Part shown: positions 40,758 to 52,206 of the stretch, piece after piece | Position numbering within the stretch: position 1 is the first letter of the stretch | Layout: every line of letters starts with the position of its first letter | DNA from: Perognathus longimembris pacificus | Lineage: Eukaryota; Chordata; Mammalia; Rodentia; Heteromyidae | NCBI RefSeq assembly: GCF_023159225.1 | Contig: NC_063177.1 | Location: 15,958,673-16,022,672, forward strand | Length of the DNA: 64,000 nucleotides | Reading direction: 5' to 3' | Position numbers and translations under genes: made by a program | The notes under the pieces: model-generated | Database searches by the model: none | Told to the model about the DNA's origin: nothing | The model's input: the letters and a program-made list of their open reading frames with translations, nothing else

Positions 40758-40960
40758 GGGGCTGGGGATATGGCCTAGTGGCAAGAGAGCTTGCCTCCTA
40801 TACATGAGGCCCTGGGTTCGATTCCCCAGCACCACATATACAGAAAACGGCCAGAAGTGGCGCTGTGGCTCAAGTGGCAGAGTGCTAGCCTTGAGCAAAA
40901 AGGAAGCCAGGGACAGTGCTCAGGCCCTGAGTCCAAGGCCCAGGACTGGCAAAAAAAACA
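40758..40960 (+). mobile_element. IDL-Geo SINE inserted after the duplication
   Basis: 17 bp TSD 'aaaaacataatgaagta'. The other duplication copy keeps the empty site. Confidence 0.93.
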
Positions 40961-41077
40961 AAAAACATAATGAAGTATTTTAAATTAGGAAATAAAACAC
41001 AAATCACAAGTGTCTGCTAAAAGGACTTTGTTTAGATTATTCTGAGCTACAGTGTCCATCTACATTACCTTTATTTT

Positions 41078-41152
41078 ATTTGTGGTGATGGACATGGAAC
41101 CTAGGGACTTGTGCATGTTAGGCAAATACTTGACTACTGTTATACCCCAATT
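41078..41152 (-). repeat. ID-like monomer
   Basis: An antisense plan, 'ggacatggaacctaggg' to 'actgttatacccc'. Confidence 0.6.
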
Positions 41153-41346
41153 TTTTTTCCAGTCCTGGAGCTTGAACTCAGGGCCTGAGCACTCTCCCTG
41201 GCTTCCTTTTGCTCAAGGCTAGCACTCTACCACTTGAGCCACAGTGCCATTTGGCTTTTTCTATATACATGGTACTGAGGAATCGAACCCAGGGCTTCAT
41301 GTATACGAGGCAAGCACTCTACCACTAGGCCATATTCCCAGCTCCT
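41153..41346 (-). mobile_element. IDL-Geo SINE
   Basis: 'tataccccaatt' / 'tataccccagtt' flank it. Confidence 0.82.
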
Positions 41347-41365
41347 ATACCCCAGTTTGTTTCCT

Positions 41366-41507
41366 TTGATATTCTTTTATTTTTTATTGTCAAAGTGATG
41401 TACTGAGGGGTTACAGTTATATATGTAAGGTAGTGAATATATTTCTTGTCAAAGTTACCACCTCCTCCCTCATTTTTCTCCCACCCTCCCTCCTCCCCAA
41501 ACCCAGT
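41366..41507 (-). repeat. L1 3' stub
   Basis: 'tttattgtcaaagtgatgta', 'aggggttacagttatatatg' and 'tctcccaccctccctcctcc' are the antisense of the L1 3'UTR end, related to the stub at 30.94 kb. Confidence 0.65.
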
Positions 41508-41509
41508 TA

Positions 41510-41920
41510 CTTTTTTTTTTTTTTTGCCAGTCCTGGGGCTTGGACTCAAGACCTGAGCACTGTCCCTGGCTTCTTTTTGCTCAAGGCTAGAGCTCTACCT
41601 CTTGAGCCACAGTACCATTTCTGGCTGTTTCTGTTTATGTGGTGTTGAGGAATTGAACCCAGGTCTTTGTGCATGCTAGGAAAGCATGTGGCAAGCTAAG
41701 CCACATTCCCAGCCCCCCAATTATTTTTTATTATTTATTTAATTTTTGGTACTGGGGATCAAACCCAGGAAGTTGCACTTGCTAGGCAAACACTTTGCCA
41801 CTGAGCTACATCCCAGCCCCTAATTATTTTGTATAACCAGAAAAACATAATGAAGTTTTTTAAATTAGGAAATAAAACACAAATCACAAGTGTCTGCTGA
41901 AAGGATTTTGTTTATTCTGT
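41510..41920. repeat. Duplication copy B (empty site)
   Basis: It contains the twin minus IDL-Geo (41513-41718), the twin ID-like monomer (41745-41820) and the shared unique segment. 'cataatgaagttttttaaat' is the empty target of the IDL-Geo in copy A. Confidence 0.85.
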
Positions 41921-42875
41921 AAGCCTTGATAGTGACAAACCAATGGTCAAAGCAAATAGGTTTTCTCTGTCTCCTGGTTCATGTCATCTGTCAGTCTCCA
42001 GTTGAGAGCCAGGTGGCACTTGTCACCAGATCAACCTCAATGTCAGAGGATCGCTGCAGTGCCAGGTCCCCTAAGGGCTGTAGAATGACTGGGCAACTAG
42101 CACCTCCCACATTGCCCAGCCTGCCTATCCACCTGCTTGCCTCCCCCACCCCCGCCCCATCCCCAAGAGCTGTCCTGTCTCGGGGCTCCCTCCCAGATAA
42201 GTGCTCTTCATAGAAGCTGCAGAAGTCAGCAGCCATCTTTGGGTCCAACAAGCACCGGCAAAAGATCCTGGTGTTTTTGTATTGTGCATGTTAGGCAAGT
42301 GCTTGACTGCTGTTTTGTGAATTGCTGTATTTGGTGTTCTTTCTCTAGGAGTGATTTAATGCTTAAGGTTATTCCCTTACAGAACTCAGCTAGAGTGACA
42401 CAGGCATGAGTCTCCTAGCTTCCTCCATCACCCACAACATTTTAACAGGCTAAGTGACTCCCTTGCACCTGACTGAGTGGGTTGCTTTTTGGAGATTAGT
42501 CAAAGAGATCAACCTCCTTGGCTTGCATCAACCTTGCACGGGGGCTGAGGCACTCAGCAGCAGGAACAGCAGGGGTAGCAACCAATGCAGATGGATCAGA
42601 TGGATCAAGAAGGCCTTGACCTTTCCAAGTGTGGGACATGTACTCAGGCTCCACAGCCAAACCCAGAATCTGCTGGTCCCCATGGCTGATAGAATGAGGC
42701 ACCAAGACAACAGCAAGGTCACAGCTGCAGATGTTGTGAGGAGAATGCAGTGTCCTCTGTGATGTCATCTACTTCTGGTTGTATGATGCAGCCATTGTCA
42801 ACACCTGCTGGATGATCAGCCCAGAAGAGATATTTAGCATCTTCACTGGCTCGAAATATCTCTCTCCCTTCCAGC
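41921..42875 (-). pseudogene. Possible unidentified retrocopy, low confidence
   Basis: The composition is more GC-balanced and codon-like than the surroundings. Short fragments of open frame switch between frames, for example 'SEDAKYLFWADHPAGVDN' read on the minus strand from about 42853. I could not match it to a protein family. With 43381-43800 it may form one old retrocopy split by two SINEs, or it may be unrelated unique sequence. Confidence 0.25.
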
Positions 42876-43119
42876 TCTCTCCCTTTCTCTGTTGTTGGTC
42901 ATGGGGCTTGAATTCAGGGCCTGGGCCTTGTCCTTGAGTTTTTTCCGCTTAGGGATAGCACTATACTACTTTGAGCCACAGTGCCACTTTCGGTTTTCTG
43001 GTGATTAATGGAGATAAGTCTCATGGACTTTCCTGCCCCTGCTAGCATCAAACTGCAATCCTCAAATCCCAGCCTCCTGAATAGCTAGGACTACACGGGT
43101 GAGACACCAGCACCCAGCT
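42876..43119 (-). repeat. B1-Geo SINE
   Basis: A full-length minus copy, 'catggggcttgaattcaggg' to 'gagacaccagcacccagc'. Confidence 0.75.
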
Positions 43120-43368
43120 CACTCTCTCTCTCTGGCATTGGTGGTTGAACTCAGAGGCTGGGTCCCTGAGTTTTTGTAGTTGTTGTTCAAAACTAGCACT
43201 CTACTACTGCTTGAGCCACAGTTCCACTTCCAGCTTTATTTTTTTTAGTAATTAATTGAAGAGTCTCACAGAGATTCCTACTCAGACTGGCTTCAAAATA
43301 GGATCCTCAGATCTCAGCCTCCTGAGTTAGCTAGGATTAGACGAATGAATTACCAGCGCCAGGCTTTG
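43120..43368 (-). repeat. B1-Geo SINE
   Basis: A full-length minus copy directly abutting the preceding one. A CT-run separates them. Confidence 0.7.
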
Positions 43369-43380
43369 TCTCTAATCTTT

Positions 43381-43800
43381 ATCACACTACACTACTGCTC
43401 AGCATTCCAGTGGTGTCCCTGAGGGTTTTGGTGGCGATGCCTGCAACCTGGAAGAAGGACTCTAGACCGGTGTTCTGGGATGATGTCAGCATGGAAGGTT
43501 GCTGGCACCTTATAAGCCAGCAGCATGTCACTGATCTCAGAGAGAACCTCCTTGGGAAACACAGAGTGCACATTCTGTGGGAGATGAGGCAAGGAGCTCT
43601 AAAGAGCTGGGTTATCTTCTTCAGATGGCCTTGGGCATCATGGTAGTTTTTTGACCATCAGCAATTACAGCCTTCTAAGTAACGTGGGCACCTGCTGCAT
43701 TGGTTTGAAGCCACATTGCCTAACTACCACATGAAGTGTTATGAAATATTAAGGAAGTGGTTGGACTTCCAGGCTGTCCTGTCTTCCCTGGGCATCACTG
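43381..43800 (-). pseudogene. Possible unidentified retrocopy, second part
   Basis: The minus frames hold plausible protein-like text ('FPKEVLSEISDMLLAYKVPA') that shifts frame after about 60 codons. No family is recognised. See the entry at 41921. Confidence 0.25.
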
Positions 43801-43904
43801 TGGTATGTTAGGTGATTGCCATTCATGATTTAAAGATGGTGTCTCACTCTCACAAGAACCCCTGGTTTCAACAAGTCTGTGACTCTAAATATCGATATTT
43901 TTAG

Positions 43905-44081
43905 CTTGGTGCTAGTGGCTCCACCTGTAATCCTAGCCACTCAGGATTCTGAGATCTGAGGATCCAGGGTCAAAGCCAGCCCAGCAGATAAATCCAAGAG
44001 ACTTTATCACCAATTAACAAGCAAAAGGCCAGAAGTAGAGGAGTGATTTAAATGATAGAGCACCAGCCCTGAGTAAAAAGT
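43905..44081 (+). repeat. B1-Geo SINE, 3'-truncated
   Basis: 'ggtgctagtggctccacctg' to 'accagccctgagtaaaaag'. The Geo terminus is replaced by the ELOC retrocopy. Confidence 0.65.
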
Positions 44082-44790
<709 letters not shown>

Positions 44791-45180
44791 ATGATATAAT
44801 AAATACTGAATGTAGGCATAAATGAACATGTCCTACAGATAAATAATGGGTCTAAGTATTTTTGTTTTTAGTGTTTTTTTTTAATATTTTGATCTTATGG
44901 CTGCTTCTTATAGCATTACTAGAGTTATACAAATAATTACATGGAAAACTTGTTTATAAGTTAGCCAAATTATTGATTTTTATAACTCAAAGGATTAAGA
45001 GTTGAAATTTCTTATGTGTTTTTTGATAAACTGCAGTATTGTTTTAAGTGTATCTTGTGTTTTGTTTATTGCTACAACTCAAGGTCTTTATTTAAGAGCA
45101 ATTTTGGAAGTTATTAGGTACAAGTTTTACAGTAGTAACTGAACTATAGCCAGATGGTCAACAAGTAAACTACATAACTA
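44791..45180. other. AT-rich unassigned sequence
   Basis: No SINE. It could be more of the ELOC 3'UTR or unique intergenic DNA. Confidence 0.35.
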
Positions 45181-45282
45181 AAAAAAAAGGGGGGGGGAGT
45201 GCAAACCTCTGAGTTTAAGCACCACTAAAAGCCTAGCACAATAAATTGAAAAAATTCAGGACACCAAAAACAAAGGAAATTC

Positions 45283-45494
45283 TTTTTTTTTTTTTTTTTT
45301 GGCCAGTCATGGGCCTTGGACTCAGGGCCTGAGCACTGTCCCTGGCTTCTTCCCGCTCAAGGCTAGCACTCTGCCACTTGAGCCACAGCGCCGCTTCTGG
45401 CCGTTTTTCTGTATATGTGGTGCTGGGGAATCGAACCTAGGGCCTCGTGTATCCGAGGCAGGCACTCTTGCCACTAGGCTATATCCCCAGCCCC
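45283..45494 (-). mobile_element. IDL-Geo SINE, young subfamily
   Basis: TSD 'acaaaggaaattct'-like. Private changes: 'cagtcatgggcc' and an extra T in 'ccgtttttctg'. Confidence 0.92.
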
Positions 45495-45547
45495 CAACAA
45501 AGGAAATTCTAAGAGCATTTGATGACCGAAAGAAAATCAGTGAAGCA

Positions 45548-45658
45548 TGGTAGGTGGTACAGTGGTATGTGCATATAGTCCCAGCTACTGAGGAGACGGA
45601 GGAGGAGGGTCACATTCTAAGGCTGGCCTGGGCACAAATCCAAGAACTTACCTGAAAA
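45548..45658 (+). repeat. B1-like SINE
   Basis: 'gtgcatatagtcccagctac' and 'aaggctggcctgggcac'. It ends in (CA)n-like 'catacacaaacatac'. Confidence 0.65.
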
Positions 45659-45697
45659 ACATACACAAACATACACACATACACACACAAACCCTTG

Positions 45698-45908
45698 AGG
45701 GGGTGGGAATATGGCCTAGTGGTAGAGTGCTTGCCTCATATACATGAAGACCTGGGTTTGATTCCTCAGTACCACATATATGGAAAAAGCCAGAAGTGGC
45801 TCTGTGACTCAAGTGGTAGAGTGCTAGCCTTGAGCAAAATGAAACCAGGGACAGTGCTCAGGCCCTGAGTTCAAGCTCCATGACTGGCAAAACAAAACAA
45901 AACAAAAA
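45698..45908 (+). mobile_element. IDL-Geo SINE
   Basis: Full length with a (CAAAA)n tail. Confidence 0.82.
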
Positions 45909-45914
45909 CCTTGA

Positions 45915-46110
45915 AAGCAGTCAGTTGGTACAGTCAGTTTGTTCATGCCTATAATTCATTCTAGTTTCTCAGTAGGCTGAGATCAGAGGATTGTGGTTTG
46001 ACATTATCCCAGGCAAAAGATCACTTGGTGTGGTGGTTCATGCTTGTCATCTAATTCATGCTTGTCATCTAATTTTGGTGGGATGCATGTATAGGATTGA
46101 AGCCCCACGT
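45915..46110 (+). repeat. B1-Geo-related fragments
   Basis: A first B1-like half ends at about 46015. A second weak one contains the exact tandem duplication 'aattcatgcttgtcatct' (46034-46070). Confidence 0.45.
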
Positions 46111-46230
46111 GTGCAGAGGCCCTTGGCAGGTGCCATTAGTCCACACAGAAGCAAGAGGAAGATACCTTCATATTCCAAAATCTGGAACCAACAAAAGATT
46201 CACACTATGATTTTGTTATACAAAAATGAA

Positions 46231-46372
46231 TTTTTTTTTTTTCCGGCTTGAACTCTGGGCCTGGGTGCTGTCCCTGAGCTCCATTTACTCAAGGCTAGCA
46301 CTCTACCACTTGAGAGCCTCAGCACCACTTCAGGTTTTTTCCGTGAGTTAACTAGAGATTCTAGTCTCACAG
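46231..46372 (-). repeat. B1-Geo, Geo half
   Basis: A poly(T) start and 'ctaccacttgagagcctcag', where a 'gagc' duplication is visible. Confidence 0.6.
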
Positions 46373-46605
46373 GCCAGGTGGCAGTGGCTCACACCTGCAA
46401 TATCCTAGCTACCCAGGAGGCTAAGATCTGAGGATTGTGGTTCGAAGCCAGCCTAGGCAGGAAAGTCTGTGAGATTTATCTCCACTTAACTACCAGAAAA
46501 TCAGAAGTGGTAGAACGCTAGCCTTGAGCAGAAAAGCTCAAGGACAGAAGAACCCAGGCCCGGAGTTAAAGCCCCAAGACCACCACCAACAACAAAAACA
46601 AAGGA
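46373..46605 (+). repeat. B1-Geo SINE, inverted relative to its neighbour
   Basis: A full-length plus copy abutting the minus Geo half, so together they make an inverted repeat. Confidence 0.75.
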
Positions 46606-46680
46606 AACATAAGATACTTAGAAAATTAAGCAACTGAAATAGCAGCTGTGATGGTTTGCCTCAGATTCAGTACTTCTTTC

Positions 46681-46764
46681 CTTGAACTGGAGTTGTGGTT
46701 AAAGTGGCAAGCAACTGCCTAGCATGTTCAAGTTCCTGTGTTCAAACCTCTGTATCACAAAAAA
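46681..46764 (+). repeat. ID-like monomer
   Basis: 'aactggagttgtggttaaag' to 'tgtgttcaaacctctg'. Confidence 0.5.
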
Positions 46765-46789
46765 ATATATATATTAAAAAAAAAACCAG

Positions 46790-47001
46790 GGGCTGGGGAT
46801 ATGGCCTAGTGGCAAGAGTGCTTGCCTCGTATACATGAGGCCCTGGGTTCAATTCCCCAGCACCACATATGCAGAAAATGGCCAGAAGTGGCGCTGTGGC
46901 TCGAGTGGCAGAGTGCTAGCCTTGAGCAAAAAAAAAAAAAAGAAGCCAGGGACAGTGCTCAGGCCCTGAGTCCAAGCCCCAGGACTGGCAAAAAAAAAAC
47001 C
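46790..47001 (+). mobile_element. IDL-Geo SINE
   Basis: Full length. The internal A-run in 'gagcaaaaa' is expanded to 15 A. Confidence 0.85.
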
Positions 47002-47028
47002 CAAACCTGAAAAAAAATTAACTGATCT

Positions 47029-47029
<1 letters not shown>

Positions 47030-47076
<47 letters not shown>
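47030..47076. repeat. (TG)n microsatellite
   Basis: About 20 TG units ending in 'tgcgcgtgc'. Confidence 0.95.
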
Positions 47077-47079
47077 TGC

Positions 47080-47325
47080 TTCTTTTTTTCTTTTTGTGCC
47101 AGTCCTGGGGTTTGACTCAAGGCCTGGGTACTGTTTTGAGCTTTTTTTTTTTTTTTCTCCAGGCTAGCACAGCTCCACTTCTGGCTGTTGTTTTTCTTGT
47201 TGTTGTTGTTTTGTTGTTAGTTAATTGGAGATAATGATCAGGAGCTGAGCTAGCTTCAAACCTTGTCACTCAGATCTCAGTCTCCTGATTAGCTAACATG
47301 ACAGGAGTGAGCCTCTGGCGCCTTT
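47080..47325 (-). repeat. B1-Geo SINE
   Basis: A minus copy with a (GTT)n expansion in the linker ('ttgttgttgttttgttg'). Confidence 0.65.
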
Positions 47326-47773
47326 TTTCTTTTCTAGTAGTTTGGTGTAGCTAGTAACTGAAGAAGAATTTCCAGTGACATGAACAGCAGTGAGTGTACA
47401 AGGTACCACACAGGCCCTCTGGAGCCCTGACCCCTGACCTCTTTCCACAACTCAAGAGTGTGGATTTCTCCGGCATATTGAGTTGATCCTGAATATTTGA
47501 GCAGTGCACATTTGGATATTACTTTTCTTGAAGATTATTCAGATTTCTATAGCACAGTCCAGGACTGTTGAAACTTTTAGGACCAGGCATCTGGAGTTGG
47601 CTATAAACTTTCCTTCAGGGTTATTTGGTTTAGGCCCATCAGGTTTGGAGACCATGTGTCCATCTTGAATGATTTTTTCACTGTGCCATCAGAAACTTTC
47701 TTCAAATTCTATGTTGTTTTATTGTATGAGGCAATTTAAAAGCTGCTTTGGGGCCTTGCAGATGCTTTCAATC

Positions 47774-48407
47774 AGAGTCAACCCCACCACTGTGTTCTTT
47801 AACTTTGCTACCCACAGCAATCCCTGGGACCATATCTCCTTCAAGCTGTTCTCAAATAAACTTCTAAAGAGAGCAGAAAACTTTTGTGCTCTGATCACTG
47901 TAGAAAAAGGTTTTGTTTTAAGGGTTTCTGCTTTCACCGGATTATCCCAGGACTCATGTGCCAGGGTGGTCACTTTACATGGCATTGGTGGCAAGTCCAT
48001 CTATGGAAAGAAATTCGAGGATCATAAAACATACAGGCCCCAGCATCTGGTCCATGGCAAATTCCGGACCAAACACAAATGGTTCCCCATTTTCCATTTG
48101 CAGAGCCAAGACCAATTAGTCGGCAAGCCATGTGGTTTTGGACATGTGGAAGCCATGCGGGACTTTGAGTCCAAGAATGGTAAGACCAGCAAGGTCACCA
48201 AATCTGATATGTTTGACTTGGTTTACCATAACCACCAGACCAATTCCTTCTGCAGCTCAGGAGAGAGCACTCTTCCACCACATCTGCTTGCCATGTCCTG
48301 TGATCTCACCACATGCAGTTCTTTGCATCTTGTATTTCCCTTATTCCCTTCCAAGTCTAGCTTGATTGCAGAGTTAAGCTTATGATTATAAATAAAATCT
48401 AAATAAA
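47774..48407 (+). pseudogene. PPIA: PPIA (cyclophilin A) processed pseudogene
   Basis: Cyclophilin A is a cytosolic peptidyl-prolyl isomerase of about 165 residues. The retrocopy starts at 47774, where the initiator ATG has become AGA, and reads 'VNPTTVFFNFATHSNPWDHI', then '[12 protein letters not shown]', a recognisable cyclophilin core with many substitutions. From about 48022 to 48135 the sequence is frame-shifted, then returns to frame at 'HVEAMRDFESKNGKTSKVT'. The native stop is deleted, so a 238-codon open frame (47669-48385) runs into the old 3'UTR. The UTR, with 'gcagagttaagcttatgatt' and AATAAA, matches the PPIA mRNA. The catalytic arginine and the FFICT core segment lie in the disrupted part. 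No function as an isomerase is expected. Confidence 0.93.
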
Positions 48408-48550
48408 GTGGCTGGGAATATGGCCTAGTGGCAAGAGTGCTTGCCTCTTATACATGAAGCCCTAGGTTCGATTCCTCAGCACCACATGTATAGAAAAGGC
48501 CAGAAGTGGCGCTGTGGCTCAAGTGGCAGAGCACTAGCCTTGAGCAAAAA
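48408..48550 (+). mobile_element. IDL-Geo SINE in the PPIA retrocopy tail, 3'-shortened
   Basis: TSD 'aaataaaatctaaataa'. The element ends at 'gccttgagcaaaaa', so reverse transcription was apparently primed from the internal A-run and not the terminal poly(A). Confidence 0.88.
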
Positions 48551-48569
48551 TAAATAAAATCTAAATAAG

Positions 48570-49110
48570 AAAAAGCTATTTTGCTGGGCCTACATCTGGA
48601 CACTTGAAACCCCTTTGTCTATGCTCTTTGATCTGAGCTATTCTCTATTGTAGTCACTTTACAATCACCTTAGGCTCCAGGAAAAACAGGAATCAAGGAT
48701 AAATATCTTGGGAAGGGAGCAAACCCTCAGGTCATGTTATCAGTCAAAACCTCAAGAAACTACACTCCAGGCCACTGGTTCTTGCTCCTCTTCTCCAGGG
48801 GAAAGTTTCTCCAAGGTCAAAGGAACTCCTCCAGGGACAAAGACCGATAATGGTCAAGCAGACCACATGCCTCTGTTTTAATTCCCTGCCCCAAATTCTT
48901 CCTGAGACCACTATCTGTACCTCTGAAGATGGCTGAAACGGATTGCAGTGCTATTTTGCCATGGCTGCCATGAGATAAATCTCTCCTTTCTCTCTCTTTG
49001 ACCGTTATCTATTTGGCATATGGTTTGAGTGGCAGGACCTGGAACTCCTGGACTTTAAGCCTGGGGGCTATAGAGCCATTTCACATAAACATAGCTTTGA
49101 ACAGGCAGCT
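48570..49110 (+). repeat. Possible solo LTR, unassigned
   Basis: 'ccatgagataaatctctcc' near 48968 followed by a CT-rich tract looks like an LTR R-U5 end. I see no convincing TG...CA pair or TSD, so this may be unique sequence. Confidence 0.25.
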
Positions 49111-49474
49111 TAGGCCAGTCTACAAATTCAACATTTCCAGCCTAGTTCAAGCCTAGTACTGCAATCATGTGAAATGCCTAGATGGTTGGCTTTTCCATTG
49201 TGAAGTCACAGACTTCAGTTTTCTGCGTTGTCCTGGCAACTGATGTAAAACAGTGTTTTAGAGATAGCTCAGACCAGTTTGATGATTTACTTTTCCATTT
49301 CTACCCTAGGCTCTTGACTATGGGAGCACTAAACATGTATATTTAAATACAATCCTTCTTCATAATTATTCTGATTTCTCTATCATTTGACTTGATCTTG
49401 AATTCTTGAAAGTTATATGGTTGTTTATCTAGGATTAGATATAACTGATCTTTCTGATTATTCCTGGTACTACA

Positions 49475-49595
49475 GCATTGAGTTATTGCTAGGCTTTTAT
49501 TTCTTTCCATTTCCTTATGAATAGTGCAGTATCATTCTTTCCAATGAAAGCATAGAATTCCATTGTATATATACCACATTTTTGTAATAGGGTCC
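49475..49595 (-). repeat. Old L1 3' fragment
   Basis: 'catagaattccattgtatat' and 'ataccacatttttgt' resemble the antisense of the end of L1 ORF2. Confidence 0.45.
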
Positions 49596-49729
49596 CTCCA
49601 AGGAGGGGACCACAATGTAATGGGGTCTGCGGGGGGGGGGGGGGAATCCCCCATCTCTCCAAGAGTCCACCACTCAGAGACAGTTTCAAGCAAAAAGATG
49701 GGTTTATTGGGTAAGTAAAACATATACTG

Positions 49730-49934
49730 GGCTGGGAATATGGCCTAGTGGCAAGAGTGCTTGCCTCGTATACATGTAAGCCCTGGGTTCGCTTCCTTTG
49801 CATCACATATATACAAAAAGGTTAGAAATGCCACTGTGGCTCAAGTGGCAGAGTGTTAGCCTTGAGAAGAAAAAAAAAAGCCAGGGACAGTGCTCAGGCC
49901 CTGAGTTGAAGCCCTAGGACTGGCCCAAAACAAA
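49730..49934 (+). mobile_element. IDL-Geo SINE in the LTR
   Basis: 'catatact' / 'agtatact' flank it. The linker is 'tatatacaaaaaggttag'. Confidence 0.82.
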
Positions 49935-50008
49935 AAAGTATACTGACCAGCCAGTGTCATGGCCCAGACTCGGAAGCTGGAACCGCAACCTTAAAAAGCA
50001 GGCTGGGG

Positions 50009-50206
50009 GGCTGGGGATATGGCCTAGTGGCAAGAGTGCCTGCTTCATATACATGAAGCCCTGGGTTCGATTCCCCAGCACCACATATACAGAAAATGGC
50101 CAGAAGTGGCATTGTGACTCAAGTGGCAGAGTGCTAGCCTTGAGCAAAAAGAAGTCAGGGACAGTGCTCAGGCCCTGAGTCCAAGCCCCAGGACTGGCAA
50201 AAAAAA
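50009..50206 (+). mobile_element. IDL-Geo SINE in the LTR
   Basis: TSD 'aaaaagcaggctgg', long poly(A). Confidence 0.9.
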
Positions 50207-50749
50207 AAAAAAAAAAAAAAGCAGGCTGGCCAGCCAGGGCCCCAGCCCAGACTTGGGAGCTGGGACCAGGTGCCCCGGGCCACGTTCAGGGTTGGGTTAT
50301 AAAGGCAAATACCACATGGTCAAGCCTGCCACATGCAGGTGGCCAATGAGGTTACAACACTTACAGAGCATGCCAGGTCACACGCAAGTGGCCAATGGGG
50401 TTACAATCTGCCTTATAGCAACTGTTTGAACCAACCTATCATTTTAGTTAGACTTGGTGCACAGATTTGGCAGGGCTCACATGATGCAGGTGGATATGCC
50501 TACTCCTGGGAGGGCACAGGTTTAACCTTGAATGTTCCACAACTCAGGTGGTCAAGCAGTTTACATAATCTTATCACAGCAAAGGGGAGCTTCCTCCGGT
50601 AGGGCGGGGGACAGCTTAGTGAAGATGGTGTGGGCTACTGCTCTCTTTAACTAATCTGAGATGGAGTCAATCTGACACTCCTCAACAGCCAATGATGGCG
50701 CTGGCCAGATCTGACCTCCATATTACACCACGGCCATTTCCTCTTTCAC

Positions 50750-50856
50750 CTTTTCAGAAGGAAATACAAAAACTTGTAATCCAGACTACCAGGAAGGCTG
50801 GGTAATATAATGAGATCTAGTCTTAATACACATACATACATACATACATACACAAC
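50750..50856 (+). repeat. B1-like fragment ending in (CATA)n
   Basis: 'cttgtaatccagactaccag' to 'gagatctagtcttaatac', then six CATA units. Confidence 0.55.
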
Positions 50857-51090
50857 AACAAAATAACTACTGCAATAATTAGTACCAAAAGTCATTTCAA
50901 ACTAGAAAAACTTCCCACTACCAAAGGAAAAACTAAAAACATTAAAACCCCAAAAACACCTTTTCTATGTTACATTGGTGGCCTTTGCCATGCCTTCGCC
51001 AACTGAAAAGTACCTTGGAACTACCTCTTCCCTTTTATCTAGGCTGGCCCTTTGGCTTGCTTTCACCTACAGAATATTGTGGAAGTGTCA

Positions 51091-51306
51091 TTTCTTTTTT
51101 TTTTTTTTTTTTTTTGGCCAGTCCTGGGCCTTGGACTCAGGGCCTGAGCACTGTCCCTGGCTTCTTCCCGCTCAAGGCTAGCACTCTGCCACTTGAGCCA
51201 CAGCGCCGCTTCTGGCCGTTTTCTGTATATGTGGTGCTGGGGAATCGAACCTAGGGCCTCGTGTATCCGAGGCAGGCACTCTTGCCACTAGGCTATATCC
51301 CCAGCC
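51091..51306 (-). mobile_element. IDL-Geo SINE, young subfamily
   Basis: The body is identical to those at 8.6 and 12.6 kb. TSD 'gaagtgtcatttctt' / 'gaagtgtcagttctt'. Confidence 0.95.
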
Positions 51307-51900
51307 CGAAGTGTCAGTTCTTGACATAAGACTTAAAGGCCTAATGACTTTCACTTTTGCCCTTTTAGAAGCTTCAAGTCAACATGTAGGAGTCTGGCTG
51401 CCCTGTTTAGGAGATTGTACAGAAAAGCTACACAGAGGTTGGATCTGAGAGTACAAGGAGGGTCTTTACACTTTCAGCTGAGGCAGCTCCTAACTTATGT
51501 CCTAGGGTCATTAAAAAGGACAGCAAAATAGACTAATCACAGCTCAGATTGCACAACTGTGAGTAAATAAGATAGTTCTGTCAACTCACAGATTTTATGA
51601 TGGTGGTTTGTTGTGCAACACCTGAAAACACCTCAGCTTTTCTTGAGACACTACTGGTACACTCAGTTCCATGTAAGACTTCTGCTGAAGTCTCATTCCT
51701 TACTCTGCTCTCTCTACTGTCATGGCAACCCTTTTCTAGAAAATTTTGCATTAATTTCTAGGACACACATAAACCATTTTTGTTTGCTTTGTTCTCATGG
51801 TGGTTAGGGTCTAACCTAATGTGCTAAAAAAGCACATTGTGCTCTCAACTACTCTATCAGTTTTAATATTAGGAAGTTATTTAGTTCTAGCTTATTGGTT
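51307..51900. other. Unassigned intergenic sequence
   Basis: No repeat or gene is recognised. Confidence 0.4.
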
Positions 51901-51907
51901 GTATACC

Positions 51908-52008
51908 TTTTTTTTTGGGAGGGGGGTCCTGGGGCTGAGGGAGATGGAATCTAGGACCTTCAGCATTCTAGGCAAGTGCTCAAGTCTGAGCTACATTCCC
52001 AGCCCTAG
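51908..52008 (-). repeat. ID-like monomer
   Basis: 'ggaatctaggaccttcagc' to 'gagctacattcccagccc'. Confidence 0.6.
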
Positions 52009-52206
52009 TTGTCAGCCTTTTGAAGTCATTAACTTTCATATCTCAGCTATAAAATGGGGAGACTATAGCTCACTCTACTTACTAAAGGCTAAACATAAGA
52101 ATAATCAGGTTGAAAAGAAAATGAAAGGTATTAACTTAGATTCAAGAAGCCAGAAGGGAAATACAAAAAAATGAAGCCTTGATGCCATCTGAATATGTTC
52201 CACAAA

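Larger units (their letters stand above)
40405..41040. repeat. Duplication copy A (with later IDL-Geo)
   Basis: It contains a minus IDL-Geo (40408-40618), a minus ID-like monomer (40647-40720) and the unique segment 'aaattaggaaataaaacac'. The same order recurs at 41.5-41.92 kb. This copy alone carries the IDL-Geo at 40758. Confidence 0.85.
49613..50726 (-). repeat. LTR of an unassigned ERV family, copy 1
   Basis: On the minus strand it reads TGTAATATGGAGGTCAGATC (from 50726), with a TATA-like 'gcctttataaccc' (about 50299-50311) and AATAAA ('cccaataaaccc', about 49698-49709). It ends near 49613. Two IDL-Geo copies interrupt it. A run of 14 G at 49631-49644 lies in the U5 side. The same family recurs at 60.1 kb. 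Confidence 0.7.
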
